This document shows positions 17,106-26,004 of a stretch of 64,000 bases of DNA, one piece after another. The notes under the pieces are model-generated. The model was not told the DNA's origin and searched no databases. It saw only the letters and a list, made by a program, of their open reading frames with translations. Numbering within the stretch: position 1 is the first letter of the stretch; each line of letters starts with the position of its first letter. The stretch is from CAYSRC01 sp964446385 (GTDB lineage: Bacteria > Bacillota > Clostridia > Oscillospirales > Ruminococcaceae): assembly GCA_964446385.1 (NCBI GenBank), contig CAYUOH010000001.1:62001-126000 (forward strand). The letters are read 5' to 3'. Position numbers and translations under genes: made by a program.

Positions 17106-17838
17106 CACTATAATCAAAATATCCGGTCTGAAAAAATATTACAAAGACGGAATGATTAAAGCTCTCGATGGCATAGACTTTGAAGTCCAGAGGGGGGATG
17201 TTGTCGCGATTATAGGGCCTTCCGGAAGCGGAAAATCCACACTTCTTCGCAGTATGAATTTGCTGGAGCAGCCGACTGAAGGCAGTGTTTTATTTGACGG
17301 GGTTGATATTACCGACAGTATAGTCAATATTGACGAACATAGGCAGAAAATGGGAATGGTATTTCAACATTTCAACCTTTTTCCGCATAAAACCGTACTT
17401 GAAAATATGACTCTGGCACCGCTAAAAGTTCTTGGGAAAGATAAATCCGTCTGTGAAGAACAGGCCATGACTTTCCTGAAAAGGATAGGCCTTGAGGACA
17501 GGGCGGGAACATATCCAATTCAGCTGTCCGGCGGTCAGAAGCAGCGTGTAGCAATTGTCAGAGCAATGATGATGGAGCCGCAGGTGATGCTTTTTGATGA
17601 ACCGACGTCTGCGCTGGATCCCGAAATGGTAGGAGAAGTTCTTGAAGTTATGAAAGAGCTTGCAAACAGCGGAATGACAATGGTTATTGTAACTCATGAA
17701 ATGGGATTTGCCCGCGAAGTTGGGAACCGTGTTATTTTCATGGATGACGGAAAAATAATCGCGGAAGGAACTCCCACCGAAATATTTGATAACCCTCAAA
17801 ACGAAAGGCTTCAAGATTTTCTTAGAAAAGTACTATAA
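17092..17838 (+). CDS. amino-acid ABC transporter ATP-binding protein 1 (GlnQ/HisP-type)
   Basis: ATPase subunit of the importer. The start is GTG 17092, about 10 bases after AAGGAGG inside the permease gene. The Walker A is GPSGSGKST (residues about 42-50), the Q-loop is MVFQHFNLFPH, the signature is LSGGQKQRVAI, the Walker B is MLFDEPTSALDPE and the H-loop His is in VTHEMGFA. The 248 residues and the close match to the PAAT (polar amino acid) group support the call. A GC-rich terminator follows directly. Confidence 0.95.
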   Translation: MTKDNTIIKISGLKKYYKDGMIKALDGIDFEVQRGDVVAIIGPSGSGKSTLLRSMNLLEQPTEGSVLFDGVDITDSIVNIDEHRQKMGMVFQHFNLFPHKTVLENMTLAPLKVLGKDKSVCEEQAMTFLKRIGLEDRAGTYPIQLSGGQKQRVAIVRAMMMEPQVMLFDEPTSALDPEMVGEVLEVMKELANSGMTMVIVTHEMGFAREVGNRVIFMDDGKIIAEGTPTEIFDNPQNERLQDFLRKVL

Positions 17839-17847
17839 TAATGTTTT

Positions 17848-17881
17848 AGCGCCGGCTGAATTTTCAGCCGGCGCTTTTTTA
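17848..17881 (+). terminator. terminator of ABC operon 1
   Basis: A 12-bp GC-rich stem (AGCGCCGGCTGA and complement), 4-base loop and a run of T. It lies 9 bases after the ATPase stop codon and faces the convergent DUF1667 gene. Confidence 0.93.
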
Positions 17882-17886
17882 TTTAA

Positions 17887-18246
17887 TTATTCTATGTTCA
17901 TTGTAGCAACAACATTGATTCCTGTGTTGCAGATATTTTCGAGTATTACATCGCCGATAGAAACCGGCTTTGATACGGAAACTTTTTTTATGGCATCTAC
18001 CGCATCAAATATCAATTCCTTAGGTATTGCCCTCTCGGTTTTGACCGAAAGAGGAACAAAGGTCCCCTTAACTTTTGCCAGCGTAGTTAGAACTCTTTTT
18101 GGGGAGGTACATTCATCTTTGCCATATTGTGCGCCGCGGGCACAGGCGTTTCCTTCAACTTTCTCAACAATACCATCTTGAAATGTAACTGAAAGACGGC
18201 ATCCCATAGGACAGTTTATGCAAACAAGTTCACGAGTTTCCGTCAT
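17887..18246 (-). CDS. DUF1667 protein (GlpABC-associated small Fe-S-type protein)
   Basis: A 119-residue protein of the DUF1667 family. The N-terminus LVCINCPMGCRL gives CXXCXXXC, and further cysteines at GNACARGAQYG and KDECTSP make a cluster-binding pattern that suggests an iron-sulfur centre. Members are regularly the last gene in operons with a GlpA-like and an FAD-dependent oxidoreductase, as here. The ATG is 2 bases beyond the stop of the preceding gene. It probably serves as an electron-transfer or anchor subunit of the dehydrogenase; that role is inferred. Confidence 0.88.
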   Translation of the reverse strand: MTETRELVCINCPMGCRLSVTFQDGIVEKVEGNACARGAQYGKDECTSPKRVLTTLAKVKGTFVPLSVKTERAIPKELIFDAVDAIKKVSVSKPVSIGDVILENICNTGINVVATMNIE

Positions 18247-18248
18247 AT

Positions 18249-19517
18249 TCAGGCCTCCTCTATTCTTACGGATATTTCCTTGGCTCCCTGAGGAATCAGT
18301 GAATTATCAAGATTGAAGGAAAACATTTCTCCTGGTGCAACAACCATCGCTTTTCGGCTGTGGATGTCCACTCCGTCTGCAGAAGCGATGACTCTGACGT
18401 TTTTCATAACACAGGTTGGACGGAACATTAGTTTTACGTTTCCGTAGGTTGTATCCGAATGAAGCTTGTGAGGAACGATTCCTGTAACAAACTGGCCGTT
18501 TTTAACTTCTGTGTCTGCCTGACCAGAACTTTTTCCTGCTACAAAGTCAGCAGCATTTTTGCCCGCTGACAGAGATTCTTCGCTGACGTTGTCAACCAGG
18601 TCATGCACGTGCAGTGCATTTCCGCAGGCAAAAACTCCCGGTATAGATGTAGCCAAAAAATCATCAACAATTGCTCCCTTTGTACTTTGGGAGAGTTCCA
18701 CACCGCCAGTGCGGGCTACTTCATTTTCGGGTATTAATCCAACCGAAAGAAGGAGCGTGTCCACTTCATATCGCTTCTCAGTCCCGGGAATCGGCTTTCG
18801 GTTTGCATCAACCTGAGCAATTGTTACGGATTCCACACGTGTTTTTCCTTCGATGTTTACAACAGTGTGGTTCAGAAGCAGAGGAATTCCGAAATCATCC
18901 AGACATTGCGCGATATTTCGGGCAAGGCCGCCTGAATAGGGCATAATCTCGGTTACCGCTTCGACTTTTGCCCCCTGAAGAGTAAATCTTCGGGCCATTA
19001 TCAGACCGATATCTCCGGATCCGAGAATCAATACTTTTCGACCGGGCATATATCCTTCGCGGTTTAGAAGACGCTGGGCGGTTCCTGCAGTATAAATACC
19101 GGCAACGCGGGAACCAGGCATAATCAGAGCCCCTTTGGGCCGTTCACGGCATCCTGTAGCCAGAATAATGGCGTCTGCATGAATTGATACTATACCTTCG
19201 TCAGGGCTGACAGCGGATACTACTCTGTCCTTTGAAATAGAAAGAACGGTAGTGTTGAGCATATAAGGTATTTTTAATAATTTGATTTTATTAATGAATC
19301 TGGCAGCGTACTCGGGGCCGGTAAGCTCTTCTTTGAACATATGAAGTCCGAAACCATTGTGTATGCATTGCTGCAGAATTCCTCCGAGAAAAGGTTCCCG
19401 TTCAAGTATCAAAATACTCCTGCAGCCGTTTTCATAAGCTCCAACAGCGGCAGCGAGACCGGCCGAACCGCCGCCAACGATTATAATTTCAACTTTTCTT
19501 ATTTTATTCTGCCTCAC
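18249..19517 (-). CDS. FAD-dependent pyridine-nucleotide disulfide oxidoreductase family protein (GlpA partner)
   Basis: Flavoprotein with an N-terminal Rossmann motif (IIIVGGGSAGLAAAVGAYE) and a second dinucleotide-binding motif (VLILGSGDIGLIMARRF) for NAD(P), then GVFACGNALHVHDLVD, the C-terminal FAD contact. The most likely start is GTG at 19517 inside the 3' end of the upstream gene, giving 422 residues; TTG 19526 and GTG 19523 are alternatives, and none has a clear ribosome-binding site. It sits between a GlpA-like dehydrogenase and DUF1667, so it probably accepts electrons from sn-glycerol-3-phosphate oxidation under anaerobic conditions. The substrate is inferred from the operon type. 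Confidence 0.88.
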   Translation of the reverse strand: MRQNKIRKVEIIIVGGGSAGLAAAVGAYENGCRSILILEREPFLGGILQQCIHNGFGLHMFKEELTGPEYAARFINKIKLLKIPYMLNTTVLSISKDRVVSAVSPDEGIVSIHADAIILATGCRERPKGALIMPGSRVAGIYTAGTAQRLLNREGYMPGRKVLILGSGDIGLIMARRFTLQGAKVEAVTEIMPYSGGLARNIAQCLDDFGIPLLLNHTVVNIEGKTRVESVTIAQVDANRKPIPGTEKRYEVDTLLLSVGLIPENEVARTGGVELSQSTKGAIVDDFLATSIPGVFACGNALHVHDLVDNVSEESLSAGKNAADFVAGKSSGQADTEVKNGQFVTGIVPHKLHSDTTYGNVKLMFRPTCVMKNVRVIASADGVDIHSRKAMVVAPGEMFSFNLDNSLIPQGAKEISVRIEEA

Positions 19518-20970
19518 TTTCACCAAAAACGGTGCCAACCACAAGTTCGCTTCCTGGTCCGAATTTAGTAATTTTCTCAGCGGACAGGCCAAGTTCTTCA
19601 GAAAGAATCTGCATTGTTCTAGGGGTACAGAATCCAGCCTGGCATCGGCCCATTCCCGCCCGGGTACGCCTTTTTACAGCGTCAAGGTTTCGAGCACCGA
19701 CAGGGCGGCGGATACAGTCACGAATTTCCGCTTCAGGAACTGTTTCGCAGCGGCATACGATTCTGCCGTATGCCGGATCCTGGGCTACGGCAGCAGCACG
19801 TTCTTCTTCTGTCATATAACGGAAAGGCTTTTTATGCGGGGCACGGCCGGTGATATAGCTTTTATTTGGCTCAGCATGAAGCTTTTCAGCCAGATTATCT
19901 GCAATATCCTTACCTATCGCCGGGCCGGCAGTAATTCCGGGACTTTCGATTCCTGCACAGTTGATAAATCCGGGTGCATCATAAGCTTCACCAATAACGA
20001 AATCGTTCCGGTCACAATGGGCTCGTAATCCGGCATAACTGCTTATGATGTCCCATGTTGGAAGATTATTCCAGATTTTTCTGGCTCCGGCCAGTATTTT
20101 GTCGAACCCTTCGGAGGTGTTCGAAACATCGTCCTTGTCTGAAACGTCTTCAGCGGTGGGGCCGAGAAGAATGGTGCCTGATACGGTAGGCGCAACCCAG
20201 ATGCCTTTTGTGTGACCAGTAGCCATTTTACTTGGAACAGGGCATATGGAGGCGGTGAAATCACCTGTGTGGGATTTATCAACAATAAGATATTCTCCTT
20301 TGCGTGGAGTGATGTGGTATTTTTCACCGGAGACCGAATTATTCAATTCGTCAGCCCATAGACCGGCACAATTTACAACATATTTTGCCTGATAACGGTT
20401 TCCTTTCTGATCTGTGAGTGTCCAAATGTTATCCGAATCTCGGGAAAGACTTGTGATTTTAGTCTCGAGTTTTAACTGAACGTCGTTTATTACAGCGTTT
20501 TCAGCTAAAGCAATGACAAGATCGTAAGGACTTACGATTCCGCCGTTCCCGGCAATAAGAGCACCCGTAATGGATTCCCCGATATTCGGCTCGAGCCTCT
20601 GAGCCTCTTCACGGCTGATTCGCCGTATATTGTCCACATTGTTTGTGGCTGAGTTTGCTTCAATCCGGTCAAGTTCCTGCAGCTCATCCTGGGAAAAAGC
20701 GGCTATCATTGTAGAATTCCTTATAAAAGGCACATCCAGCTCGGCACAAAGCTGTTCATACATTTTATTCCCGAGGACGTTGTATTTTGCTTTTAATGAA
20801 CCGGGCTCAGCATCGTGACCGGAGTGAACGATAGCAGTATTGGCTTTACTGGAACCTTCGCAGACGTCGGCAGCCTTGTCAACCAGAGCAACTTTTACTC
20901 TGTATCTGGAAAGAAAACTTGCAACCGATGTCCCGCAGATGCCGGCACCGATTACTAATACATCATACAT
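19504..20970 (-). CDS. GlpA-like FAD oxidoreductase with C-terminal BFD-type [2Fe-2S] domain
   Basis: DAO-family flavoprotein, probably an anaerobic glycerol-3-phosphate dehydrogenase catalytic subunit. The FAD motif VLVIGAGICGTSVASFL is at residues about 4-20, and the substrate domain includes NTAIVHSGHDAEPGSLK and YSYAGLRAH-like segments. The C-terminal about 85 residues form a BFD-like domain with CRCE, then GMGRCQAGFC: four cysteines for a [2Fe-2S] cluster. The length is 488 residues. GAGG precedes the ATG. It begins an operon with the FAD oxidoreductase and DUF1667. No glycerol kinase or facilitator is nearby, so other 2-hydroxy acid substrates (LhgO-like) cannot be excluded. Confidence 0.87.
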   Translation of the reverse strand: MYDVLVIGAGICGTSVASFLSRYRVKVALVDKAADVCEGSSKANTAIVHSGHDAEPGSLKAKYNVLGNKMYEQLCAELDVPFIRNSTMIAAFSQDELQELDRIEANSATNNVDNIRRISREEAQRLEPNIGESITGALIAGNGGIVSPYDLVIALAENAVINDVQLKLETKITSLSRDSDNIWTLTDQKGNRYQAKYVVNCAGLWADELNNSVSGEKYHITPRKGEYLIVDKSHTGDFTASICPVPSKMATGHTKGIWVAPTVSGTILLGPTAEDVSDKDDVSNTSEGFDKILAGARKIWNNLPTWDIISSYAGLRAHCDRNDFVIGEAYDAPGFINCAGIESPGITAGPAIGKDIADNLAEKLHAEPNKSYITGRAPHKKPFRYMTEEERAAAVAQDPAYGRIVCRCETVPEAEIRDCIRRPVGARNLDAVKRRTRAGMGRCQAGFCTPRTMQILSEELGLSAEKITKFGPGSELVVGTVFGESEAE

Positions 20971-21163
20971 GAATTAAACCTCGCTGAATCTTTATCTATA
21001 TATCTATAGTTTATCATACACACAAATTCTATGTTATGAAAATATCGTAAAGACAGTATTTGAGCAATGAAAATCGTATTATTATCCAAGCTTTAAATGC
21101 AAATCCGACTGTAGTATAATTTCCATGTACAGAGAAAAAACAGTTATAGGTGAAATCTGCTAA

Positions 21164-22369
21164 ATGATAAAAATTATATCCGTTTTACTGGCTCTGGTTC
21201 TCGGCTCGTATGTTTTTATTTCTGACACACCTCCCACATACAGAGAGGCAGCCAAAGCTATAAAAAATCCATATGAAATGTCTGTTATTGAATCGGAAGG
21301 GGACGAGCGTTCTCTTCTGAAAGATGAAACCCTTCTTCAACTGTATGATATGATTTTAAAAGGCGTAGAAGACTATAGTGAAGAAATAGAAATCAAACGC
21401 CTTGTGTATAATGAAGAAGACCTGATGACGGTAATAAAAGCTATTAAATATGACCGTCCGGATATATTTTGGGTAAGCTGGAATGACTGGCAGATACTTA
21501 CAGGAGACAGCGGCATTACCATTATGCCGATTTATTATGTAAACAGCCAGATCGGCAGAAAGATGACCGGAGAAATAGAAGGCGCTGTCAGAAGATTTGT
21601 ATTCGAAAACAACTCGGTTTCTTCTTTGCCGGATTATGACAAGGTTGCGGCTGTTCATAACTGGCTGATAAATAATATCCATTATGAGGAATCATACAAT
21701 ATGTATCCCGATTCGGAAAAATGGATATTGCACTCTGCCTATGGTGCACTGGTAAACGGAAGAGCAGTGTGTGACGGTTACGCCGCAGCTTTTAATATTC
21801 TTATGGAGCGTCTGGGAGTAAAATGTGTACTGGTTGACGGAGTAACAATTAACAACATTGATAATGAGGGACACCAGTGGAACATAGTTAATATCGACGG
21901 GAAAAACTATCATATTGATGTTACATGGGATGATATAAATATTTACGGCGGCGGAGAAACCGAAAGCGGATTTGTTTCGTACCAGTATTTTATGCTTTCT
22001 GACGAAGAAATCCGCAGGGATCATACTGCGGAATTAAGGAAAGCGGTACCGAAATGTTCAGAGGTATTTGGTTACTATGCTGCGATAGGGCTTGAAGGCA
22101 GGCGCATTGAGGAAATACTTGGAACTATTGTAGCGTACAGCGTTGCCGCGGTAAACGACGGGACATACACTGTGGAATTTCGTATTACTGATGATGACGG
22201 CTATGCATTTGTTGCTAAAGGAGATTTTAATTTTTCGGATACACTTGCCGAGATAAACAGCCGACTTGAAGAGTCCGGAAGCAGTATGCGAATTGATGAA
22301 ACCGGTTACCGTTTGGCGGGAAATGACGTCCGTAATGCCCTGATATTTGTGTTGTTACCAGAAGAGTAG
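21164..22369 (+). CDS. transglutaminase-like (cysteine peptidase fold) secreted/anchored protein
   Basis: Begins with a hydrophobic signal or anchor helix (residues 1-20) and carries a transglutaminase-core domain. The catalytic triad can be placed at C203 (GRAVCDGYAAAF), H237 (EGHQWNIV) and D252 (HIDVTWDD). This domain in bacteria usually acts as a protease or peptidoglycan-related hydrolase outside the cell rather than as a cross-linker. About 120 residues after the domain show no known motif. It is monocistronic, with a terminator after the stop. The function is not known beyond the fold. Confidence 0.85.
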   Translation: MIKIISVLLALVLGSYVFISDTPPTYREAAKAIKNPYEMSVIESEGDERSLLKDETLLQLYDMILKGVEDYSEEIEIKRLVYNEEDLMTVIKAIKYDRPDIFWVSWNDWQILTGDSGITIMPIYYVNSQIGRKMTGEIEGAVRRFVFENNSVSSLPDYDKVAAVHNWLINNIHYEESYNMYPDSEKWILHSAYGALVNGRAVCDGYAAAFNILMERLGVKCVLVDGVTINNIDNEGHQWNIVNIDGKNYHIDVTWDDINIYGGGETESGFVSYQYFMLSDEEIRRDHTAELRKAVPKCSEVFGYYAAIGLEGRRIEEILGTIVAYSVAAVNDGTYTVEFRITDDDGYAFVAKGDFNFSDTLAEINSRLEESGSSMRIDETGYRLAGNDVRNALIFVLLPEE

Positions 22370-22390
22370 TTGATTATAAATTTGTAATAT

Positions 22391-22420
22391 AAAGCAGGAG
22401 AGGAATCTCCTGCTTTATTG
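22391..22420 (+). terminator. terminator after the transglutaminase-like gene
   Basis: An 11-bp stem (AAAGCAGGAGA and complement) with GGAA loop, followed by ATTG. A-tract and T-tract within the stem let it work on both strands; it lies between convergent genes. Confidence 0.8.
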
Positions 22421-22428
22421 TGTATGAC

Positions 22429-23001
22429 TCAAAGCTTGAAAAGAACCCCGATTACGGCGGCAAAGGCAAGAAATACAATGGGATGAAGCTTTGATAGTTT
22501 TTTGATATTTGTTAGTACCAGAAGCAAACATCCCAAAAGGATCGCAATCCATTTTATGGTACCTGGAAGAAACGAAATTGCAGAAGAGGGCGAATGTTCG
22601 AAAAATGCAATTTTTGCGATCGATAGCAAGGCACTGGTAATCAGTGCGGCTGAAGCAACGCGAAGACCGCAAAAAGCGTTTTGAACAACCTTGCTCTTTT
22701 CGAAACGGGAGAGGAAAGCGGCAATTATAAGAATTACGATTATTGACGGAGTAATCAAGCCTAATGTGGCAATTACACTGCCCGGAAGGCCTCCGTTTAA
22801 AAAACCGGCATAGGTTGCCATATTAACACCGATAGGGCCTGGTGTAGCTTCGGAAATTGCAATCATGTCTGCAATATCGGAATGGCTGAACCAACCCATT
22901 CGGTCGCTCATATCGTACAGAAATGGAATAGTAGCGAGTCCGCCGCCTACGGCAAAAAGTCCGGTTTTGCAAAACTCCCAGAAAAGCTGAAGGAGAATCA
23001 T
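22429..23001 (-). CDS. chromate transporter family protein, half-size subunit B
   Basis: Half-length CHR-family membrane protein (190 residues, about six hydrophobic helices) with the family motif FCKTGLFAVGGGLATIPFL near the N-terminus and EATPGPIGVNMATYAG in the middle. The ATG at 23001 overlaps the upstream stop in an ATGA arrangement and is preceded by GGGGGG. Pairs of short CHR proteins are known to function together as an antiparallel heterodimer in Bacillus chromate export. The natural substrate in an anaerobe may be another oxyanion. Confidence 0.9.
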   Translation of the reverse strand: MILLQLFWEFCKTGLFAVGGGLATIPFLYDMSDRMGWFSHSDIADMIAISEATPGPIGVNMATYAGFLNGGLPGSVIATLGLITPSIIVILIIAAFLSRFEKSKVVQNAFCGLRVASAALITSALLSIAKIAFFEHSPSSAISFLPGTIKWIAILLGCLLLVLTNIKKLSKLHPIVFLAFAAVIGVLFKL

Positions 23002-23561
23002 TTCGTATCCCCCCTTTTTTCGCGAATGATTTGGATGGCAATACCGCACAGAGCGGAAATCAGTATAACTATTACAGGGCTGATATTTGTCAGAAGAATG
23101 AATATTAAAATCAGCGCGAAAAGGCATACGGTCGGAATGTCTACAAGGGATTTTTTGAAAAGTTTTATGACGGCGTTAAAAATCAAGACACAAACGCAGA
23201 CCCTTATTCCGGAAAACGCGTGCGCAATCCATTCTATATCTGTAAAATGAGTCAGGAAAGCGGCAATAAGAGTGATAATGACTAACGAAGGAAATACAAC
23301 CCCCAGAGCGGCAAAAATCCCGCCTGCAATACCGGAAACTTTGTTTCCAATAAATGTTGCAGTGTTAACGGAAATAATTCCGGGAGCGCACTGTCCAATG
23401 GCATAGTAATTCAATATTTCGTCTTCGGTTGCCCATTTTTTTCTCTCTACGACTTCCCTTTGAAGAAACGGAAGCATTGAATAACCACCGCCGAACGTAA
23501 CGGCGCCAATTCGTGCGAAGGTGAAAAACAGATCACCCAACTGTCTGTTCTTTTTCTCCAT
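22998..23561 (-). CDS. chromate transporter family protein, half-size subunit A
   Basis: First of two half-size CHR-family membrane proteins (187 residues). The signature FARIGAVTFGGGYSMLPFL (about residues 15-33) and AIGQCAPGIISVNTATFIG (about 54-72) are clear, and the rest is hydrophobic helices. Four-base overlap with the second half-size gene means the pair is translated together. The two would correspond to the N- and C-terminal halves of the longer proteobacterial ChrA. It is divergent from citrate synthase, with about 100 AT-rich bases between that must hold both promoters. Confidence 0.9.
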   Translation of the reverse strand: MEKKNRQLGDLFFTFARIGAVTFGGGYSMLPFLQREVVERKKWATEDEILNYYAIGQCAPGIISVNTATFIGNKVSGIAGGIFAALGVVFPSLVIITLIAAFLTHFTDIEWIAHAFSGIRVCVCVLIFNAVIKLFKKSLVDIPTVCLFALILIFILLTNISPVIVILISALCGIAIQIIREKRGDTK

Positions 23562-23662
23562 GATTATATAAAACCTTTCAAAATAGTTGTCATATAACAG
23601 TATAATTGTGATATAATAACTGTCAAATCAAATTTTGCCCGAAAAAGGGGAGGGACTGTGCT

Positions 23663-25024
23663 ATGATGCATTCAATGACCGATTTTCAGAGGGATTCTCT
23701 GGTTTACTTGTGCGACGAATTCAAAAAAAACAACGGTTTTGATGAACAGGACTGGACAAAATATGATGTAAAACGTGGGCTTCGAAATGCCAATGGAACC
23801 GGCGTTATGTCCGGACTTACAAATATATGTGATGTTGTGGGATATAATCTTGTAGATGGTCAACGCCAGGCCTGTGACGGTCAGTTGATTTATCGCGGAA
23901 TAGATGTCAAAGATATCATCGACGCCGGAAAGCGTGAAGACAGGTATATATTTGAAGAGGTAATGTGGCTGCTCCTTTTCGGAGATCTTCCCACCGCCGG
24001 ACAGCTTTCTCTGCTTCAGAATCTAATGGCGGAGCTCCGCGATCTTCCTGACGGGTTTGCCGAAGATATGATAATGAAAGCTCCGTCCCCGAACGTTATG
24101 AATAAAATGGCCCGTTCAGTGCTTGCTCTATATTCGTACGATAACAAAGCAGAAGATTACAGCCTTGAAAATACCCTTTACCAGTGTGTGGCACTTATTT
24201 CCTGCATGCCCACGATTATGGTTTACGCCTATCAGGTTAAGCGGCGCGTATTTGATCGGAAGAGCATGTATATTCACCTCACCAAGCCCAATCTTTCTCT
24301 TGCTCAGAACATTTTGCGAACAAACCGCAGAGACAAAAGTTTTACAGAAAAGGAAGCAAGGCTTCTTGACCTGTGTCTTGTTCTTCATGCCGACCACGGC
24401 GGCGGTAACAACAGTACCTTTACTACTCGGGTACTGACCTCAACAGCTACCGATACCTATGCCGCAATTTCCGCTGCTATCGGTTCTCTTAAGGGTCCCC
24501 GCCACGGCGGCGCAAATATAAAAGTCATGGAAATGCTTGATGATATGAAGGAAGGCATCAGGGATCATGATGACGATGATGAGATTTCGGCATATTTAAA
24601 CGGTATTCTTAACCGGAAATACGGTGATGGTTCCGGCCTGATTTACGGTGTCGGACATGCAGTTTATACAAAGAGTGATCCGCGTGCAACTATCCTTCGT
24701 GAAAATGCAAAAGAAATCGCTGAGGAAAAAGGATACGGTGATGATTATAAGCTTCTGTGTGCCGTTGAGCGTTTGGCTCCGGACCTTGTCAAGCAGAAGA
24801 AAAATAATCCGTTAGTCTGCGCAAACGTTGACCTTTTCTCCGGTTTGGTTTTCAGGTCCATGAATATTCCGGTTGATATATTTACACCGATGTTCGCCGT
24901 AGCACGTATGGCCGGTTGGTGTGCACATCTTACTGAGGAACGCTTTTATGCTAACCGCCTTATCCGTCCAGCATATAAATATACCGGCGGTTACCGTGAT
25001 TATGTTTCTCTGGAAGACAGATAA
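23663..25024 (+). CDS. citrate synthase
   Basis: Condenses oxaloacetate and acetyl-CoA to citrate (or propionyl-CoA in 2-methylcitrate synthases, which cannot be separated here). The active-site residues are in the family motifs: HADHGGGNNSTF with the first catalytic His, GPRHGGAN, and GVGHAVYTKSDPRA with the second His, followed by an Arg-rich segment. The catalytic Asp is in the NIPVDIFTPMFAVARM region. It has 453 residues, longer than the roughly 370-residue Bacillus CitZ and with an N-terminal extension, as in a distinct clostridial group. GGGGAGG precedes the ATG. No aconitase or isocitrate dehydrogenase is adjacent, so it probably serves glutamate synthesis from a partial TCA route. Confidence 0.93.
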   Translation: MMHSMTDFQRDSLVYLCDEFKKNNGFDEQDWTKYDVKRGLRNANGTGVMSGLTNICDVVGYNLVDGQRQACDGQLIYRGIDVKDIIDAGKREDRYIFEEVMWLLLFGDLPTAGQLSLLQNLMAELRDLPDGFAEDMIMKAPSPNVMNKMARSVLALYSYDNKAEDYSLENTLYQCVALISCMPTIMVYAYQVKRRVFDRKSMYIHLTKPNLSLAQNILRTNRRDKSFTEKEARLLDLCLVLHADHGGGNNSTFTTRVLTSTATDTYAAISAAIGSLKGPRHGGANIKVMEMLDDMKEGIRDHDDDDEISAYLNGILNRKYGDGSGLIYGVGHAVYTKSDPRATILRENAKEIAEEKGYGDDYKLLCAVERLAPDLVKQKKNNPLVCANVDLFSGLVFRSMNIPVDIFTPMFAVARMAGWCAHLTEERFYANRLIRPAYKYTGGYRDYVSLEDR

Positions 25025-25031
25025 ATAGATT

Positions 25032-25805
25032 ATGATGCGTAGATTCGTTCCAACGCTGTGTCTTGCGATTGCAGCGTGGGCAATTTCATTTGTGCGGTTT
25101 TTGTACTATGTGGATCCGGTTTCGGGTTTTGACAACGGCCCGTGGAAAGTAATATCCTGGTTAACTGTTATTGCATTGACAGCGGCCTCGGTATTTTTCG
25201 GATGTGTGACAATCCGCAGTATTGAAGAAACGGCGGAAATGAGACTTTCGCGATTTTTCGGAGTATTTTTTGTTCTTGGCGGAGTAGCATATATTATTTC
25301 TGCTATGCTTTTAAATACGGCTAATCTTGAATCAAACGCCGCAGTAATTATTTCCGTAGTATCGCGTCTGTTTGCGGTTTTAGCTGCCGTTGCATCCACT
25401 CTCAGCGGCATAGCTTTAATGCGCGGATTAACCGTTATTAAGTACGCTTATCTGAATTTTTCTATCCCGCTGTTTGCTGTGGCGAGGGTTTTACATCTGT
25501 ATGTTTCTGGACTTTTAAATTCTGCGGATATGGTTAAAGCTATGACTTTTGCTTCAGCCATAGCTGTTGCTTTAGCTTCTTTGAGGGTTTGCAGGTTTAT
25601 TCTGACGCACGAAAGCTATGCTTCTTCAGCCAGAGCAGCGGTTGTAGCGCTTGCAGTGTGTCTTGCACTCGGCAGTCCCTCAATTCTCCCGATGGGGATC
25701 CGCGGTTTCGGAGGATTTGCTTTCGGAAACCTGGGTGATGTTTTACTGGCAATAGGCTGTTTTACATGTGTGTCCTCTGTTTTGGAAAAGGAGATCAACA
25801 AATGA
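25032..25805 (+). CDS. uncharacterised seven-helix membrane protein
   Basis: I do not recognise a family. The 257 residues form about seven hydrophobic helices (near residues 5-25, 40-60, 75-95, 105-125, 135-155, 165-190 and 200-225) with short charged loops, and no signal peptidase site or conserved catalytic motif is visible. It lies 7 bases downstream of citrate synthase, so it is probably co-transcribed, and its stop overlaps the start of a 32-residue membrane peptide. The pair could be one membrane complex; that is an inference from the overlap. Confidence 0.6.
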   Translation: MMRRFVPTLCLAIAAWAISFVRFLYYVDPVSGFDNGPWKVISWLTVIALTAASVFFGCVTIRSIEETAEMRLSRFFGVFFVLGGVAYIISAMLLNTANLESNAAVIISVVSRLFAVLAAVASTLSGIALMRGLTVIKYAYLNFSIPLFAVARVLHLYVSGLLNSADMVKAMTFASAIAVALASLRVCRFILTHESYASSARAAVVALAVCLALGSPSILPMGIRGFGGFAFGNLGDVLLAIGCFTCVSSVLEKEINK

Positions 25806-25900
25806 AAAGAAAAATTACTAAGATTTTAGCATCAATAATTTGTATTGTTCTTATTATTGCCATGCTTGCAGGGTCAATATTATCATATATCCTGAGATAG
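25802..25900 (+). CDS. 32-residue single-span membrane peptide
   Basis: An ATG overlapping the stop of the preceding membrane gene (ATGA) starts a 32-codon ORF. It has a basic N-terminus (MKRKITK), one long hydrophobic helix (about residues 8-28) and a C-terminal Arg. The positive-inside arrangement and the four-base overlap argue that it is translated. AAAAGGAG lies 11-18 bases before the ATG inside the upstream gene. It has no recognised family. Confidence 0.6.
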   Translation: MKRKITKILASIICIVLIIAMLAGSILSYILR

Positions 25901-25948
25901 AATCTCCTTTATATTTTGTCGAATTTAACGATTTTCATTGTTAAAGTA

Positions 25949-25977
25949 TTGACATACTTACAGATTAAGTTTACTAT
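25949..25977 (+). promoter_or_regulatory. sigma-A promoter of the lysine riboswitch and ABC operon 2
   Basis: TTGACA (25949-25954), a 17-base spacer and TACTAT (25972-25977), with the riboswitch aptamer starting about 30 bases downstream. Confidence 0.85.
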
Positions 25978-26004
25978 ACCTACAACAAATGAATATATTT
26001 ACTT

